A stretch of DNA of 64,000 nucleotides from Phycisphaerae bacterium (GCA_030604525.1 JAUVVQ010000009.1:1-64000); one strand, 5' to 3'. Shown: positions 19,500 to 32,039, counted from the stretch's first letter. The notes: a model not told the origin generated them from the sequence alone. A program made the numbers and translations.

Positions 19500-20270
19500 A
19501 TGCAAATCATCTGGTTCCAATACGCACAAGCCAAACTGCCTTTTGGTTTCAATCCGAAAGGTTCGGCCACGAAGCCGGCTTTTACACTCATTGAAATGCT
19601 GGTGACAATTGCAGTCATTGCCCTGTTAATGGGAATACTTTTACCGATACTTGGCCGGGTAAAGTCAATGGCAATGAGAGTCAAATGTGCTAATAATCTC
19701 AGGCAAATCAATTTAGGAGTGAACTTTTTTCTTAATGAAAATAACAATACCTATCCTTGTGATGACGACCCTGTCTCCGCTGACCCGTGCAACACCTATT
19801 GGCTTTGGATGGGCAGGGGCTGGCGAGATGTTATCGAACCGTATTTACAGGTCAACTCCAGCCGGAAAAATCCTTCAGTGTTCCTTTGTCCTCAAGACAC
19901 GCAATCTCCTGACAAATACGAATCCACCAGCTACGGTTATTCAATGGCTTTTTATCATAGCGCTGAACAGATTGATGAAATGAACAGCCCCGCTGATACT
20001 TACAGCAACCCACAGCCGGGCATACCACAGAGAAGCGGAAATGTGAGCAGAGCCGGCGGCAAAATAATGTTCGGTGAATGGCTCAGCAACCATCAACCCA
20101 TCAAGAAAGGAGATGACCTCGGCTGGTGGTGCTGGAAGGGCAGCAGAAATTATCTCTTTGCCGACGGTCATGTTATATTTCTTAAAGCCGAGAAATTGCG
20201 CGAGGCAAATGACGGTTATCCGGATATTAATCTGACAGTTCACGGTATAAAAGGAACCGACTGGCCTTGA
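19500..20270 (+). CDS. Prepilin-type (type II pseudopilin) protein with ADGHV C-terminal motif
   Basis: 256 residues. After a 27-residue leader, KPAFTLIEMLVTIAVIAL is a type IV prepilin cleavage/methylation helix: cut before Phe, Glu at position 5 of the mature chain. LRQINLGVNFF follows, then a beta-rich body with WGRGW-like and SYGYSMAFYH parts, and NYLFADGHVIFLK near the end, the motif of the large prepilin-associated H-X9-DG family that is amplified in Planctomycetota and Lentisphaerota. It is inserted in the inner membrane and processed by a prepilin peptidase. It lies 25 bp after glmS but no secretion genes are near, so its system is encoded elsewhere. No clear RBS before the ATG at 19500. 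Confidence 0.82.
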   Translation: MQIIWFQYAQAKLPFGFNPKGSATKPAFTLIEMLVTIAVIALLMGILLPILGRVKSMAMRVKCANNLRQINLGVNFFLNENNNTYPCDDDPVSADPCNTYWLWMGRGWRDVIEPYLQVNSSRKNPSVFLCPQDTQSPDKYESTSYGYSMAFYHSAEQIDEMNSPADTYSNPQPGIPQRSGNVSRAGGKIMFGEWLSNHQPIKKGDDLGWWCWKGSRNYLFADGHVIFLKAEKLREANDGYPDINLTVHGIKGTDWP

Positions 20271-20347
20271 GAGTAAACGACAGCTATTGCCGGGTCTCGT
20301 CAAACAGCAAAGTTTTTCCCCTAACCAGCAAGATGGCAATACAATTA

Positions 20348-23683
<3,336 letters not shown>

Positions 23684-23720
23684 TTATATTTTGCTTTCCG
23701 GTAAATTTCCAAGGGCTTTT

Positions 23721-23966
23721 TTAGTTCGCACGCCTACCTATTTTTATTGAAGACATCCAGGCCGGCCGATATTCATCGTCGCTGCCGAATGCCTTGATAA
23801 TAACAAAACCGACTATCTCAAAAATTAGACTGACATCATTGTGTAATGATTCGCAAATGTTGGGTTCTCTCGACTCCATTTTGACCCACACAATCAATTT
23901 GGCTGCGCCATCAGTATCAATGACAAGCCCCTTGGTGGAAATCCGGGCCTTGTGGTTCTTTGTCAC
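23721..23966 (-). CDS. Small hypothetical protein translationally coupled to the propeller gene
   Basis: 81 residues from a GTG that overlaps the stop of the upstream propeller gene (GTGA), a classic coupling arrangement; an in-frame TAA two codons earlier rules out read-through from that gene's other frame. The sequence is beta-strand-like (GAAKLIVWVKMES, VSLIFEIVGFVII) with a basic end (IKIGRR). There is no signal peptide, although both neighbours are exported, which raises the chance that it is the tail of a decayed domain rather than a free protein. I do not recognise it. Confidence 0.4.
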   Translation of the reverse strand: MTKNHKARISTKGLVIDTDGAAKLIVWVKMESREPNICESLHNDVSLIFEIVGFVIIKAFGSDDEYRPAWMSSIKIGRRAN

Positions 23967-25432
23967 CGTTTACCGTCAATGCGGGTTTTGAGAATCCTTA
24001 AATTGCCTGAGTTGCGGTTGTCTTTGTTTACCTTTGGCCAGGAGGACTTTGTAGAAAGCGGGCTTGAGCCGTTGACGGCATAAATACGGCCTGCCGCGTA
24101 TACGTAAACGGTTCCATCCGGGCCTATGGCGTGGTCGTTGCTTGTTCCATCTTCGCTGTCTGTTTTATCAAAGACTGATTGCCACTTGAATTCACCGGTT
24201 TTACCATCGAGTGCGATGATGCGGTCTCTTCCGGATACGCCGAAAATAATCGTTTCATCTTCGGCAACGGTAACGGTAAATGGTATGCCCCGCTCAACCG
24301 GTCTTTTTGACCATTTTAGTGTGCCGTCGGGGTTAAGGGCGTAGAGATTCCGGTCTTCACTGGCAATATAAATAGTGCCTTCTCCACCGATTGTAACGGA
24401 CTGATAGACTTCATTATGTGTTTTGAATTTCCATTTAACGGTTCCATCAGGATTGAAGGCATAGACATTGTAGTCGTTGTTGCCAACATATATCGTGCCG
24501 TCTGCGGCGACGGCGGCAGAACCCCAGAATTCCTGGTACTTAGTAGGGGCCGTGGATAGGGGCTCGCCCTTGACTTCATACCGCCAGAGCTCTTTCGCTT
24601 TGTCGCCTTCATCTTTAAGAGCGTAAAAGATTCCGTTAAATCCGCCGAAGTAGATTGTCCCGTCAGGACCTATGGCAGGGCATGCGAATATGGAGGTTCG
24701 AAACGTGTCGGTTGCTTCTAACTCAAAAATCCATTTCAGGGTGCCGTCAGGATTGACGGCGTAGAGGCGTTTGTCTGAGAACCTTCTTTTTATAACCTTG
24801 TCCATATCGATTCCCATTCTCTGTGCTTCCCGCCATTGGTCGCCCCACCAGTCGCCGGAACCGATATAGATGGTGCCGTCATCGCCGATTGCAGGTGACG
24901 AACAAAATCCCCCACCCGTATTGAGACGGTCTTCTTTAACCTCAGGGATTTTCCGCACGTTAAATTTCCATACAACAGAGCCGTTTTCTGCGTTTATACA
25001 GTAAACATTTCCGCTGTTGATTCCGCCTATATAGAGTTTTTTCCCATCGGAAGTTAATGTGGGTGAAGAGTGGCACAGGTTTTCGCTTGTTAATACACCG
25101 TCGGGTAATATGATGGAATCCGGTATTTCTTCCTTTTTAATATCTTCCGGAAGCGAACCCTGATATTGGGGAAAGTTTTCGTAAGGTTCTTTTGGATTGA
25201 GATTTATCTCCCATTTGAGTGAGCCATCTTTTTTAACAGCATATACAAAACCTGCTTCATCGCCTGCGTACACCGTCCCGTCCGCCCCGAGCGCAACTCC
25301 CCCTTTGGTCACAACGCCTCGGATTTTATAAGACCACTTGATTGTTCCGTTCCTGGTTTCGGGCTTCGATGAAGCCCTGGTGACGGGAATTAGAATTGAT
25401 AAAAAGATAATTAGCCAGGTTAAACTTTTCAT
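23963..25432 (-). CDS. Secreted PQQ-like beta-propeller repeat protein
   Basis: 489 residues with a signal peptide (about 1-20). At least seven blades repeat the pattern DGTIYVGxxxxxVYAxNPDGTLKW, for example TVYAGDEAGFVYAVKKDGS and TIYIASEDRNLYALNPDGT. This is the PQQ/YVTN-type propeller without the catalytic residues or Cys pair of quinoprotein dehydrogenases, so an enzyme role is unlikely; a binding scaffold for glycans or proteins is plausible. The C-terminus has WPKVNKDNRNSGNL, a usual end of planctomycetal propellers. The start follows GAGGTAAAT. It lies between the esterase fusion and lacZ in one operon (137 bp after the fusion gene). Confidence 0.88.
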   Translation of the reverse strand: MKSLTWLIIFLSILIPVTRASSKPETRNGTIKWSYKIRGVVTKGGVALGADGTVYAGDEAGFVYAVKKDGSLKWEINLNPKEPYENFPQYQGSLPEDIKKEEIPDSIILPDGVLTSENLCHSSPTLTSDGKKLYIGGINSGNVYCINAENGSVVWKFNVRKIPEVKEDRLNTGGGFCSSPAIGDDGTIYIGSGDWWGDQWREAQRMGIDMDKVIKRRFSDKRLYAVNPDGTLKWIFELEATDTFRTSIFACPAIGPDGTIYFGGFNGIFYALKDEGDKAKELWRYEVKGEPLSTAPTKYQEFWGSAAVAADGTIYVGNNDYNVYAFNPDGTVKWKFKTHNEVYQSVTIGGEGTIYIASEDRNLYALNPDGTLKWSKRPVERGIPFTVTVAEDETIIFGVSGRDRIIALDGKTGEFKWQSVFDKTDSEDGTSNDHAIGPDGTVYVYAAGRIYAVNGSSPLSTKSSWPKVNKDNRNSGNLRILKTRIDGKR

Positions 25433-25569
25433 ATTTACCTCATACTTTATATAGTCTGCTTGAAAAAAATCACTTAGAACCTATCCCCTCGATTTTCACG
25501 AGGATATCGGCATACCTGCCGGAGATGTCCTCATCGTCAAAATCAAGATGAGTACAATACACTTTAATT

Positions 25570-28500
25570 TTACTTACCGGCGGAATTCGAACTGACGCTG
25601 CTGTTTTCAATATCCTTTTCCAGACCGAATTGTTTCTTGAAGAATTTTGTTGCCAGTTCAATACCTAAATCGGTGCCTTCATAGAAGTCATGGCCTTTAT
25701 CCGGAATCCATTTTAATTTAACATATGCACCGACTTCTTTGTACCTGTCATACAAATCCTGTGAGTTCTGCGTGTCCACCGTTTCATCGGCGGTTCCTTG
25801 GACGAGGTAAAGCGGAGCAGAATCCGAAGATATGTTTTCATAAGGTGAAATTAGCTTCATATCTTCTGTTGTTAGTCCAAATTTTCTTGCTTCCCTTGAA
25901 CTTTCGCTCCCCATTTTGAATGCGGGTGTAGCAAAACCCACGCCCGCCTGGATAGCGCTGGATACTCCCTGGTTTCCTCCGCTTCCTTCCAGTTCAGGCA
26001 CATTAGCTGTGGTTGCCAGAAGCGCTGTAAGATGTGCCCCGGCAGAAGCTCCCAGGGCGCCGATTCTGTCGGGGTCAATACCGTATTTTTCAGCATTGGC
26101 ACGCACCCAACGGACGGCCACTTTGCAGTCATAAACGCAGTCAATGATTTCTACGGCAGGCAGCATTCGGTAGTCGATTGTCACCGCTGCGATTCCCTTT
26201 GAGGCAAGGTATTTTGCAAACGGCTCAAACCAGATTCTTCTGTTAACGCGCCATCCTCCGCCGTGAATGCAAACCACGCACGGCATTGGTTTATCTAACG
26301 GTTCCTCCGGCAAAAACAGGTCAAGCTCAAGTTTCTTGTTCGGATACTCTGCAAAGACCAGGTTGCGATGCTCGATTACGTTATCTGCAGAGAACTCAAA
26401 TATGGGTATGTTCGCATAAAGCTCATAACTGAGAATAACCAGCGTCTTCTCCCACTCTTTTTCACATCCATCGTTAAGATAATCATTTTCCCGGCAGAAC
26501 TTGACAAACCGTTCCCTGTAGTCTCCAACTTCTTCATCGCTGACGCTAACGCCCAGAAAGAATTCTCGACGCGCCTTTCTGTATGCGTCGTCGAGACGAG
26601 TGATGCATTTTTTTTCAGCGGCAAAAAAACCGATATATGGTTCTTCTTCCTGGACTCGTCTGTAAAACTCGTTGTAAGCGTGGTCTTTATCTGAAGGCAA
26701 CTCCTGAATAACAGAGCCGAGCTGGTTGGCAGTGTTTCCGTTATTTTGAATATTTCCCATATATTTCGGCCACGGTGAAGTCTTACTGAGTCCCTGGCTG
26801 TTGCCCTTTATAGCGAAAAGGGCATGAGGACTCTCGACACCGGAGGTTACATATATGTCACCATTGGGGCCGATATTTACATTTGTTTCGTTAAAGGCAA
26901 GCTCTTTTGTAATTGGTTCGGAAAACCATTCAATCACTCCCTTGTCACCATCATCGCGGATACAAACAACATGTGCAGCCCCCTTTAATTGCGAGGTCAC
27001 AATAATTCTGTCATCGGCCCTGACCAGCGGGTCTCCTCCCCAATGCTCGAACTCAAGATTATTCCACTTCACCGTCCCGTCCGGATTAAAAGCCCAAAGA
27101 CGATGGTCCTCGGAATTTGCATAGACCGTACCGTCAGAAGCAATTGCGATAGCGGCAAAGACCTCGCCTGCAAGAGTTTTGACCGGCCATTTGCCTTCCG
27201 CTTTTTTCCCGGTGCGTGAATCAACCTTATGAATATATCCTCCGGCAGAGCTGCTGCCGACGTATAAATATCCTTTGGCATCCATTGCCGGCGGCATTCG
27301 CATTTCAGCGCCTACGTTATAAACCCAGTTTTCGGTGAAACTATCTCCGTTATCGGTTAAAGATATTAACCAGCCGTGCTGACTTGCAACATAAACCGTA
27401 CCGTCAGGACCGAGAGATGCTCCGCCTAAGTATCCGCGAGTATATCTGCCCTCTTCGACTTGCTGCGGTGGATGCGGCATCACGTATTCCCAGACGACCG
27501 AACCATCTCTGGTGTCAATGCAATAAAAAGAATCGCTCGAAAAATCATTGTCTCCCGCACCGGCGTAAAGTCTGGTTCCGTCGGCGGAGATGGCAGGTGT
27601 CGTTGCAAATATTTTAGGATAATCTTTAGATGCGATTTCCTTCCACATCTTTACCTGCTCTTCAAATCCTTTTTCAGCAAATTCATAGTAATTATCAAAT
27701 ACGGTTTTCTTCCAGAGGACTGTGCCGTCACTGGTCCTGAATGCAAAGACACCGGCGTAACCGGTGATATATACTCTTTTACCATCCGGACTGACTGCCG
27801 GCGAAGATGCTACACCCAAAGCATACGGATATTCCTGCTGCAGGCCTTTGCAACCTTTGTCGAGAGGGCAGGTTTCCCATCTTAGTTTTCCATCGGGACT
27901 AAACGACCATACATAACCGCTGCCGGTAGTGTATATATTACCCTCGTCATCAATGGTCGTAGTTGCTTCAATGTTTTCACCAACAGTATGCTGCCAGGGA
28001 ATATCACCTTCTTTATGTATATGAAAACTATTAGTGTTCCGGATATTCCCCGCGGCCAGTTCAGGCCTCAGATTTTTTTTGAAGAACTGCACCATTTTAT
28101 TCAGGTATTTCGGCTCGATAAGTCCGTCACCGTGGCCGGCGCCTTCGACGAGGGTAAAGTCAGACGGCACACCTGCCTTATCCAAAGCGGCATCAAGTGC
28201 TTCGCTATTGCAATAGGGCACGAGGGGGTCTTTGTCACCGTGGAAAATCATAAACGGCGGGTCATCCGAACTGACGTATGTTATCGGATTGGCCAGCCTG
28301 CATTTGTCCGGGTTCTCCTGTATCGGGCCTCCAATCAGTATCGACTCCGGGGAGTCGGGTGCATCATGATTCATTTCGCTGCCGCAGGAATCCATCACCA
28401 TAAAATCTGTTGGGCCGAACCAGTCACAGACCGCCTGAACACAACTGCTCACGCCCGTGTGGACGCCGAGTGAGCCTTCAATATCCATTGTCACGTCCCC

Positions 28501-28980
28501 GAGGGTATGTTTCTTGACCCCACCGGATGTGCCGAGCATTGCAACAAGATGACCACCGGAGGAACAGCCGGTCGCACCAATGCGGGAGGGATCAAGATTG
28601 TAGGTTGCGGCGTTGGCACGGATGAAACGTATGGCCGCCTTAACGTCGTGAATCAGGGCCGGAAAAATGACCTTATCCGTCTTCGTCCCCCGATGATTGA
28701 TAGCAGCCACTGCGAATCCAGCCCTGCCAAGGACAGGTAGAAAATCCTCTCTAACGCTGCTTTTGCCGTCGTTGTTCATAAAAGCACTGCCGTAGATATA
28801 TACAACCACCGGATACGGACCTGAGCCGGCCTCGGGCAGGTAGATATCGAGCCGATGCCCCACGATGCCGTCCCCCACATAATCTACATCACGCCAGCTC
28901 GACTGTTCTTCTGCAATGAGTAAACCTGCTGATGAAAACAAAATAACTCCGACAAAGCTCAACATTATTCCTTTTAACAT
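25570..28980 (-). CDS. Secreted esterase - PQQ-like propeller - esterase fusion
   Basis: 1136 residues with a signal peptide (about 1-23). Three parts are visible. Residues ~28-310: alpha/beta hydrolase of the BD-FAE/acetyl-xylan-esterase-like type, nucleophile Ser in GATGCSSGGH, acid Asp in FHGDKDPLVPY, His in EGAGHGDG; its oxyanion motif is YIYGSAF rather than HGGGW. Residues ~330-765: propeller blades such as TVYASQHGWLISL and WPKYMGNIQNNGNT. Residues ~880-1115: a second hydrolase with HGGGWRV, Ser in GALGASAGAH, Asp in QGTADETVD and His in PDKGHDFYEG. Both triads look complete. It likely removes two kinds of acyl groups from a polysaccharide before LacZ acts. First gene of the operon; RBS AAGGAA. 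The linkage of three domains is unusual. Confidence 0.88.
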   Translation of the reverse strand: MLKGIMLSFVGVILFSSAGLLIAEEQSSWRDVDYVGDGIVGHRLDIYLPEAGSGPYPVVVYIYGSAFMNNDGKSSVREDFLPVLGRAGFAVAAINHRGTKTDKVIFPALIHDVKAAIRFIRANAATYNLDPSRIGATGCSSGGHLVAMLGTSGGVKKHTLGDVTMDIEGSLGVHTGVSSCVQAVCDWFGPTDFMVMDSCGSEMNHDAPDSPESILIGGPIQENPDKCRLANPITYVSSDDPPFMIFHGDKDPLVPYCNSEALDAALDKAGVPSDFTLVEGAGHGDGLIEPKYLNKMVQFFKKNLRPELAAGNIRNTNSFHIHKEGDIPWQHTVGENIEATTTIDDEGNIYTTGSGYVWSFSPDGKLRWETCPLDKGCKGLQQEYPYALGVASSPAVSPDGKRVYITGYAGVFAFRTSDGTVLWKKTVFDNYYEFAEKGFEEQVKMWKEIASKDYPKIFATTPAISADGTRLYAGAGDNDFSSDSFYCIDTRDGSVVWEYVMPHPPQQVEEGRYTRGYLGGASLGPDGTVYVASQHGWLISLTDNGDSFTENWVYNVGAEMRMPPAMDAKGYLYVGSSSAGGYIHKVDSRTGKKAEGKWPVKTLAGEVFAAIAIASDGTVYANSEDHRLWAFNPDGTVKWNNLEFEHWGGDPLVRADDRIIVTSQLKGAAHVVCIRDDGDKGVIEWFSEPITKELAFNETNVNIGPNGDIYVTSGVESPHALFAIKGNSQGLSKTSPWPKYMGNIQNNGNTANQLGSVIQELPSDKDHAYNEFYRRVQEEEPYIGFFAAEKKCITRLDDAYRKARREFFLGVSVSDEEVGDYRERFVKFCRENDYLNDGCEKEWEKTLVILSYELYANIPIFEFSADNVIEHRNLVFAEYPNKKLELDLFLPEEPLDKPMPCVVCIHGGGWRVNRRIWFEPFAKYLASKGIAAVTIDYRMLPAVEIIDCVYDCKVAVRWVRANAEKYGIDPDRIGALGASAGAHLTALLATTANVPELEGSGGNQGVSSAIQAGVGFATPAFKMGSESSREARKFGLTTEDMKLISPYENISSDSAPLYLVQGTADETVDTQNSQDLYDRYKEVGAYVKLKWIPDKGHDFYEGTDLGIELATKFFKKQFGLEKDIENSSVSSNSAGK

Positions 28981-29378
28981 AATTTAGTTCCTTTTTGAAA
29001 TTTGGGATTTCTCATTTATACTTGCTTAGCTACGCCGCTGCTGAACCATATTTCCTATAGAATATCAAGCCCGCCTTGAAAATTCAAGCTTTCCAGCTCG
29101 GCCCCACAAAACCCCCCAAATATGGTTCCCGGCTTTACATTCTCTCGTATTTGAGTGTTAGAACCGTTCAAGTAAAGTTCCAACTCTTCGGTCAAAAGAT
29201 TCATCCGATTATTTCCGCCTCGGCGATTGCCCATCTCAGACAGTCCGGATTCCGCATTATTTTATGTATCCATATTTGTCTTAAACAACACAATTATTTC
29301 AATATATACCGGCTAAAAGCACATCTTCAATGCCGAGCTTAAGGATACATTAAGAAAAACCCTCATTACCTGGTTTGG
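28981..29378. other. Non-coding, upstream of the esterase operon
   Basis: About 400 bp without a credible gene; short plus-strand reading frames here have no RBS and odd composition. The promoter of the minus-strand operon must lie here but no consensus pair stands out. Confidence 0.4.
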
Positions 29379-29486
29379 TTACGAGAGTATTCGAATCGGG
29401 GCGACTGGTGGAAGGTTCTCTGTCAGTGTTGCAATCTCGTCAGCAAAATCGACAGTTTTCTAATAGACTTCGAGATTCTCGAACAT
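29379..29486 (-). pseudogene. N-terminal remnant of a four-helix bundle (23S rRNA IVS-type) protein
   Basis: From the ATG at 29486 the minus strand reads MFENLEVY, TAG stop at 29460-29462, then KTVDFADEIATLTENLP. Intact members of this small family start FExLEVYQKAxxFAxxIYxLTxxFP, so TAG replaces the CAG glutamine codon and the rest is lost after the first helix (the chain ends at TAA 29379-29381). Family members are encoded within 23S rRNA intervening sequences or stand alone. This copy cannot make a normal protein. Recognition is by eye from the N-terminal motif. Confidence 0.6.
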
Positions 29487-29590
29487 AAACGCCATAAGCT
29501 TTTCCTTTTGAGCAGTTGAATGGTTAAGCAGAAAACCGCAGGCAATTGGGTTTTCAGCACCCAAATCTCAATCATCGGCGACAGCCAATT

Positions 29591-29653
29591 TCTTCACCTG
29601 TTCACCTATCTACTGTTCACCTGCTCTATTGTGAACCTTATTTGGTTCACAAT
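29591..29653. repeat. Clustered GTTCAC repeats with a 10 bp hairpin
   Basis: GTTCACCT occurs in direct orientation near 29600 and 29615, with a partial copy at 29593, followed by the inverted repeat ATTGTGAACC (29628-29637) / GGTTCACAAT (29644-29653). AATCGGGGCGA follows the second arm and also occurs at about 29394. It resembles a cluster of operator-like half sites or the edge of a decayed element; no function can be assigned. Confidence 0.4.
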
Positions 29654-29804
29654 CGGGGCGAGTGGACGATTTTAGAACTGCCGTCACTTTGAATCTTGTT
29701 GCTCTTGATTTGTCTTGCCTATAACGTATTCTGCTACAAAGAGTAAATAATGACATCGCAATTACTATAGGCATCATTCTTCTCCAAACCTTGCGAACCA
29801 CTGC

Positions 29805-30533
29805 CTACTCTTTGATGAAGTATGGCAAAGTAACCTCTTTTATGTTAGGAGGTTCTGGTATTTCCGCTTCGGTACATTCCAATCCTAAGTGTTTCTTTGC
29901 AATAACCAATAAACACTCTCCCAAGAAATCTTCGAACCACCTTGCGACTTTAACACCGTCACGGAGCAACTTATCCATCGCGTTATGGAGGTCAGAACCG
30001 CCCGTACACTTCAAAATGCCAAAATTCACCATGGTATTGGACATAGAAAAAAGACAGTTGCCAAAAAATTCTGACATAAATATTTCAAAAATTTCCGAAT
30101 CTGGCGTTTCATCAATTAGTTTTGCAATCTCCTCTGATAACGGATAATGAAAGCAAAATCCAGTTCTAACAAAAGACATCCAATTCTCGTTTGTGCTAAA
30201 ATAACGTTTAAGATTTTTAAGGCTTTTCCTTGCTGGCTCTGACAATAATGGTTCATACTCTTTAGACAGTTGGGTGCCAAAGTAATTCTTTTGCAGTAGC
30301 TGCCACCCTTCAGACAATATGCCTATCTGAAACCTTGCGAGGCTTAATGCCTGCATGTTTTGGGCTGCCCGTACTACTCGATTTGTTGCCCTATTGTTAG
30401 TAGAAAAAATCATGAACTTTTGGAACATGCTCAAATCATTTAACAATGCCCCAAACAGGACAAAGAATATCATCTCGTTTTGTGGCATTAGAGAGAGCTT
30501 TGATTTTGGTATCGCAACTTTAAAGAGTTTCAT
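29805..30533 (-). CDS. Hypothetical helical protein, 242 aa
   Basis: Start taken at ATG 30533; a TTG at 30551 is the alternative. No strong RBS. The protein is predicted helical by composition and has no signal peptide or clear membrane span. Recognisable stretches are IPKSKLSLMPQNEMIFFVLFGALLNDL near the start (given here only as the region about residues 9-35), ILSEGWQLLQKNYF and LFSMSNTMVNFGILKCTGGSDL. It resembles hypothetical proteins annotated near defence or HEPN-like genes, but I can show no catalytic motif such as RxxxxH. It sits in a gene-poor stretch with remnants on one side and a BamE-like lipoprotein on the other. Function unknown. Confidence 0.65.
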   Translation of the reverse strand: MKLFKVAIPKSKLSLMPQNEMIFFVLFGALLNDLSMFQKFMIFSTNNRATNRVVRAAQNMQALSLARFQIGILSEGWQLLQKNYFGTQLSKEYEPLLSEPARKSLKNLKRYFSTNENWMSFVRTGFCFHYPLSEEIAKLIDETPDSEIFEIFMSEFFGNCLFSMSNTMVNFGILKCTGGSDLHNAMDKLLRDGVKVARWFEDFLGECLLVIAKKHLGLECTEAEIPEPPNIKEVTLPYFIKE

Positions 30534-30600
30534 ATTAAACCGCTTTAACAAAAGTTACCTTTCACCGCGTCATTTTAACGCTGCCGACTGTTGTTTTTAC

Positions 30601-30981
30601 TTATCTCTGCTTAATCGTCTGGTCTATTTTCACATCATATCTTTTGGTTCTATCAATATAAAAGTTTCTACCCCAACCTACAAGGCAGTTATTTTCAAAA
30701 GCAAGAGGGGTGTAATCGCTCTCTACGCGAACAGCATCAAACAGCTCCTCTCGGACATTTGTACGATAAAACCACCATTCGCATTGCTCGCTCGCTTCTC
30801 TCTGATAAGGCTTGCCCATTATGTTTCTTACCTCACTTTTGGACATACCAACTTCCAACTTATTAAGATTATTTCGGTTTGCAGCAGCAGCAATTCCAAC
30901 AACTGGGCCACATCCCTCCAGAAACAACAATGGCGTTACGAACGTTGTTATTCCCAAAAGCCAAAAAATTTTTGCTTTCAT
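30601..30981 (-). CDS. SmpA/OmlA (BamE-like) domain lipoprotein
   Basis: 126 residues from the ATG at 30981, preceded by AAAGGGG. The signal peptide ends in FLEGC, a lipobox, so the mature protein is lipid-anchored. LEVGMSKSEVRNIMGKPYQ is the hallmark of the SmpA/OmlA fold, followed by EWWFYR and strands. BamE itself is about this size and supports outer-membrane beta-barrel insertion, but many unrelated small lipoproteins share the fold and no bam genes are near. Localisation beyond membrane anchoring is not shown: Asp at +2 is absent (Gly follows Cys), which fits outer-membrane sorting in proteobacterial rules only. Confidence 0.75.
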   Translation of the reverse strand: MKAKIFWLLGITTFVTPLLFLEGCGPVVGIAAAANRNNLNKLEVGMSKSEVRNIMGKPYQREASEQCEWWFYRTNVREELFDAVRVESDYTPLAFENNCLVGWGRNFYIDRTKRYDVKIDQTIKQR

Positions 30982-31229
30982 AATAACCCCTTTCAAAAAA
31001 GTAATAAGTACTGCACCATTTTAACGATTGCCGGTCTTTATTCAATAAACAAGTTTGGTTAATGATCTAAAAACAAAAGTCATATTTGTTTTTTTGAAAG
31101 TAGAAAGTGGTAAGTAGACCACAGTAGAGGGATTTTACGTTATCAAAACACTATTATTGTTTGCGCAGCAGGCAATTTACTCTGCTTCCTACTTTCTCCG
31201 TTCTACTGCTCTGATTCGCCAAAGGCGAA

Positions 31230-31305
31230 TCGGGGTGATAGGATTCGAACCTACGGCCTCCTGCTCCCAAAGCAGGCGCTCTAAGCCAAGCTGAGCTACA
31301 CCCCG
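31230..31305 (-). tRNA. tRNA-Pro(TGG)
   Basis: 76 nt cloverleaf on the minus strand: acceptor CGGGGTG with CACCCCG, anticodon arm CCTGC-TTTGGGA-GCAGG (anticodon TGG), T arm GTAGG-TTCGAAT-CCTAT, discriminator A, no encoded CCA. GATTCGCC-AAA-GGCGAATC (31212-31230) is an inverted repeat directly at its 3' end and may act in 3' processing or termination, although no T-run follows. Confidence 0.94.
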
Positions 31306-31421
31306 CAAAGATATGGGTATTTTACAGAAAATCACGTAGGGTTGCAACAAAATCATCCCGTGAACTTTTTCGATATTACCTGCTTCTGTTTTTGAGGATT
31401 TCAGTAACCTCAAAAATTAGC

Positions 31422-31450
31422 TTGCAAATTCATCCCAGCTTAGATATAAT
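31422..31450 (+). promoter_or_regulatory. Sigma-70-type promoter for the 31500 gene
   Basis: TTGCAA (31422-31427) and TATAAT (31445-31450) with a 17 bp spacer. The start codon of the following gene is 50 bp downstream, a normal leader length. Confidence 0.6.
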
Positions 31451-31499
31451 TTTATTGTTGTCCATTATATAAAATTAAGGTTTTTTTTATTTGATAATT

Positions 31500-31937
31500 A
31501 TGAAATCCAAGGCAGAAAAAGGCTGGCTGCTATTAGTAACTTTGTTTTTGGGCGTATTTCTCGTCTTATTATCAGGCGGCAAGACTAACACCTCGCTTGA
31601 TGCCGAGAATCAAATTCAGACCGGCTCCGACAGCAAAATTACTGTATTGCCGCTTCAGATAGCAAGAGACAGTTACGGTCTGGCAATGATAGACCATCAA
31701 AGGCAAACCCTTTGGATATATGAGATAAATTCACGAGGCCCTGTACATAATCGCCTGAAGCTGCTGGCAGCTCGCAGTTGGAAATATGACAAATTCCTAC
31801 AGGATTATAATACATCAGAGCCAAAACCTGAACAGGTAAAACTGCTTCTGGAAGCACTGGGGAAATTCCCTGAGAATATCAAAAGCTCTCGAGCGCCTGA
31901 GGGTACGGTAGAAATTGCAGAGCCGAATAGTAAGTAA
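31500..31937 (+). CDS. Membrane-anchored small hypothetical protein
   Basis: 145 residues from the ATG at 31500; a TTG at 31491 is possible. One hydrophobic segment (about residues 9-27, WLLLVTLFLGVFLVLLSGG region) anchors it, with the rest outside. The soluble part has LPLQIARDSYGLAMIDHQRQ and TLWIYEINSRGP, a beta-strand pattern in which a short propeller-blade-like sequence appears once, then a Lys/Glu-rich tail. No family recognised. It is preceded by a good promoter and followed by the HTH/membrane protein gene about 100 bp on, so they may be co-transcribed. Confidence 0.65.
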   Translation: MKSKAEKGWLLLVTLFLGVFLVLLSGGKTNTSLDAENQIQTGSDSKITVLPLQIARDSYGLAMIDHQRQTLWIYEINSRGPVHNRLKLLAARSWKYDKFLQDYNTSEPKPEQVKLLLEALGKFPENIKSSRAPEGTVEIAEPNSK

Positions 31938-32039
31938 TTCTTAGCTTGGTTACAACCTGATTACTTATATGCGTTTTTTGTCAAATTTATAAAAGAAATT
32001 AAAAAGCAGGAAAAAAAACTTGCAGGAGGATAAACAATT

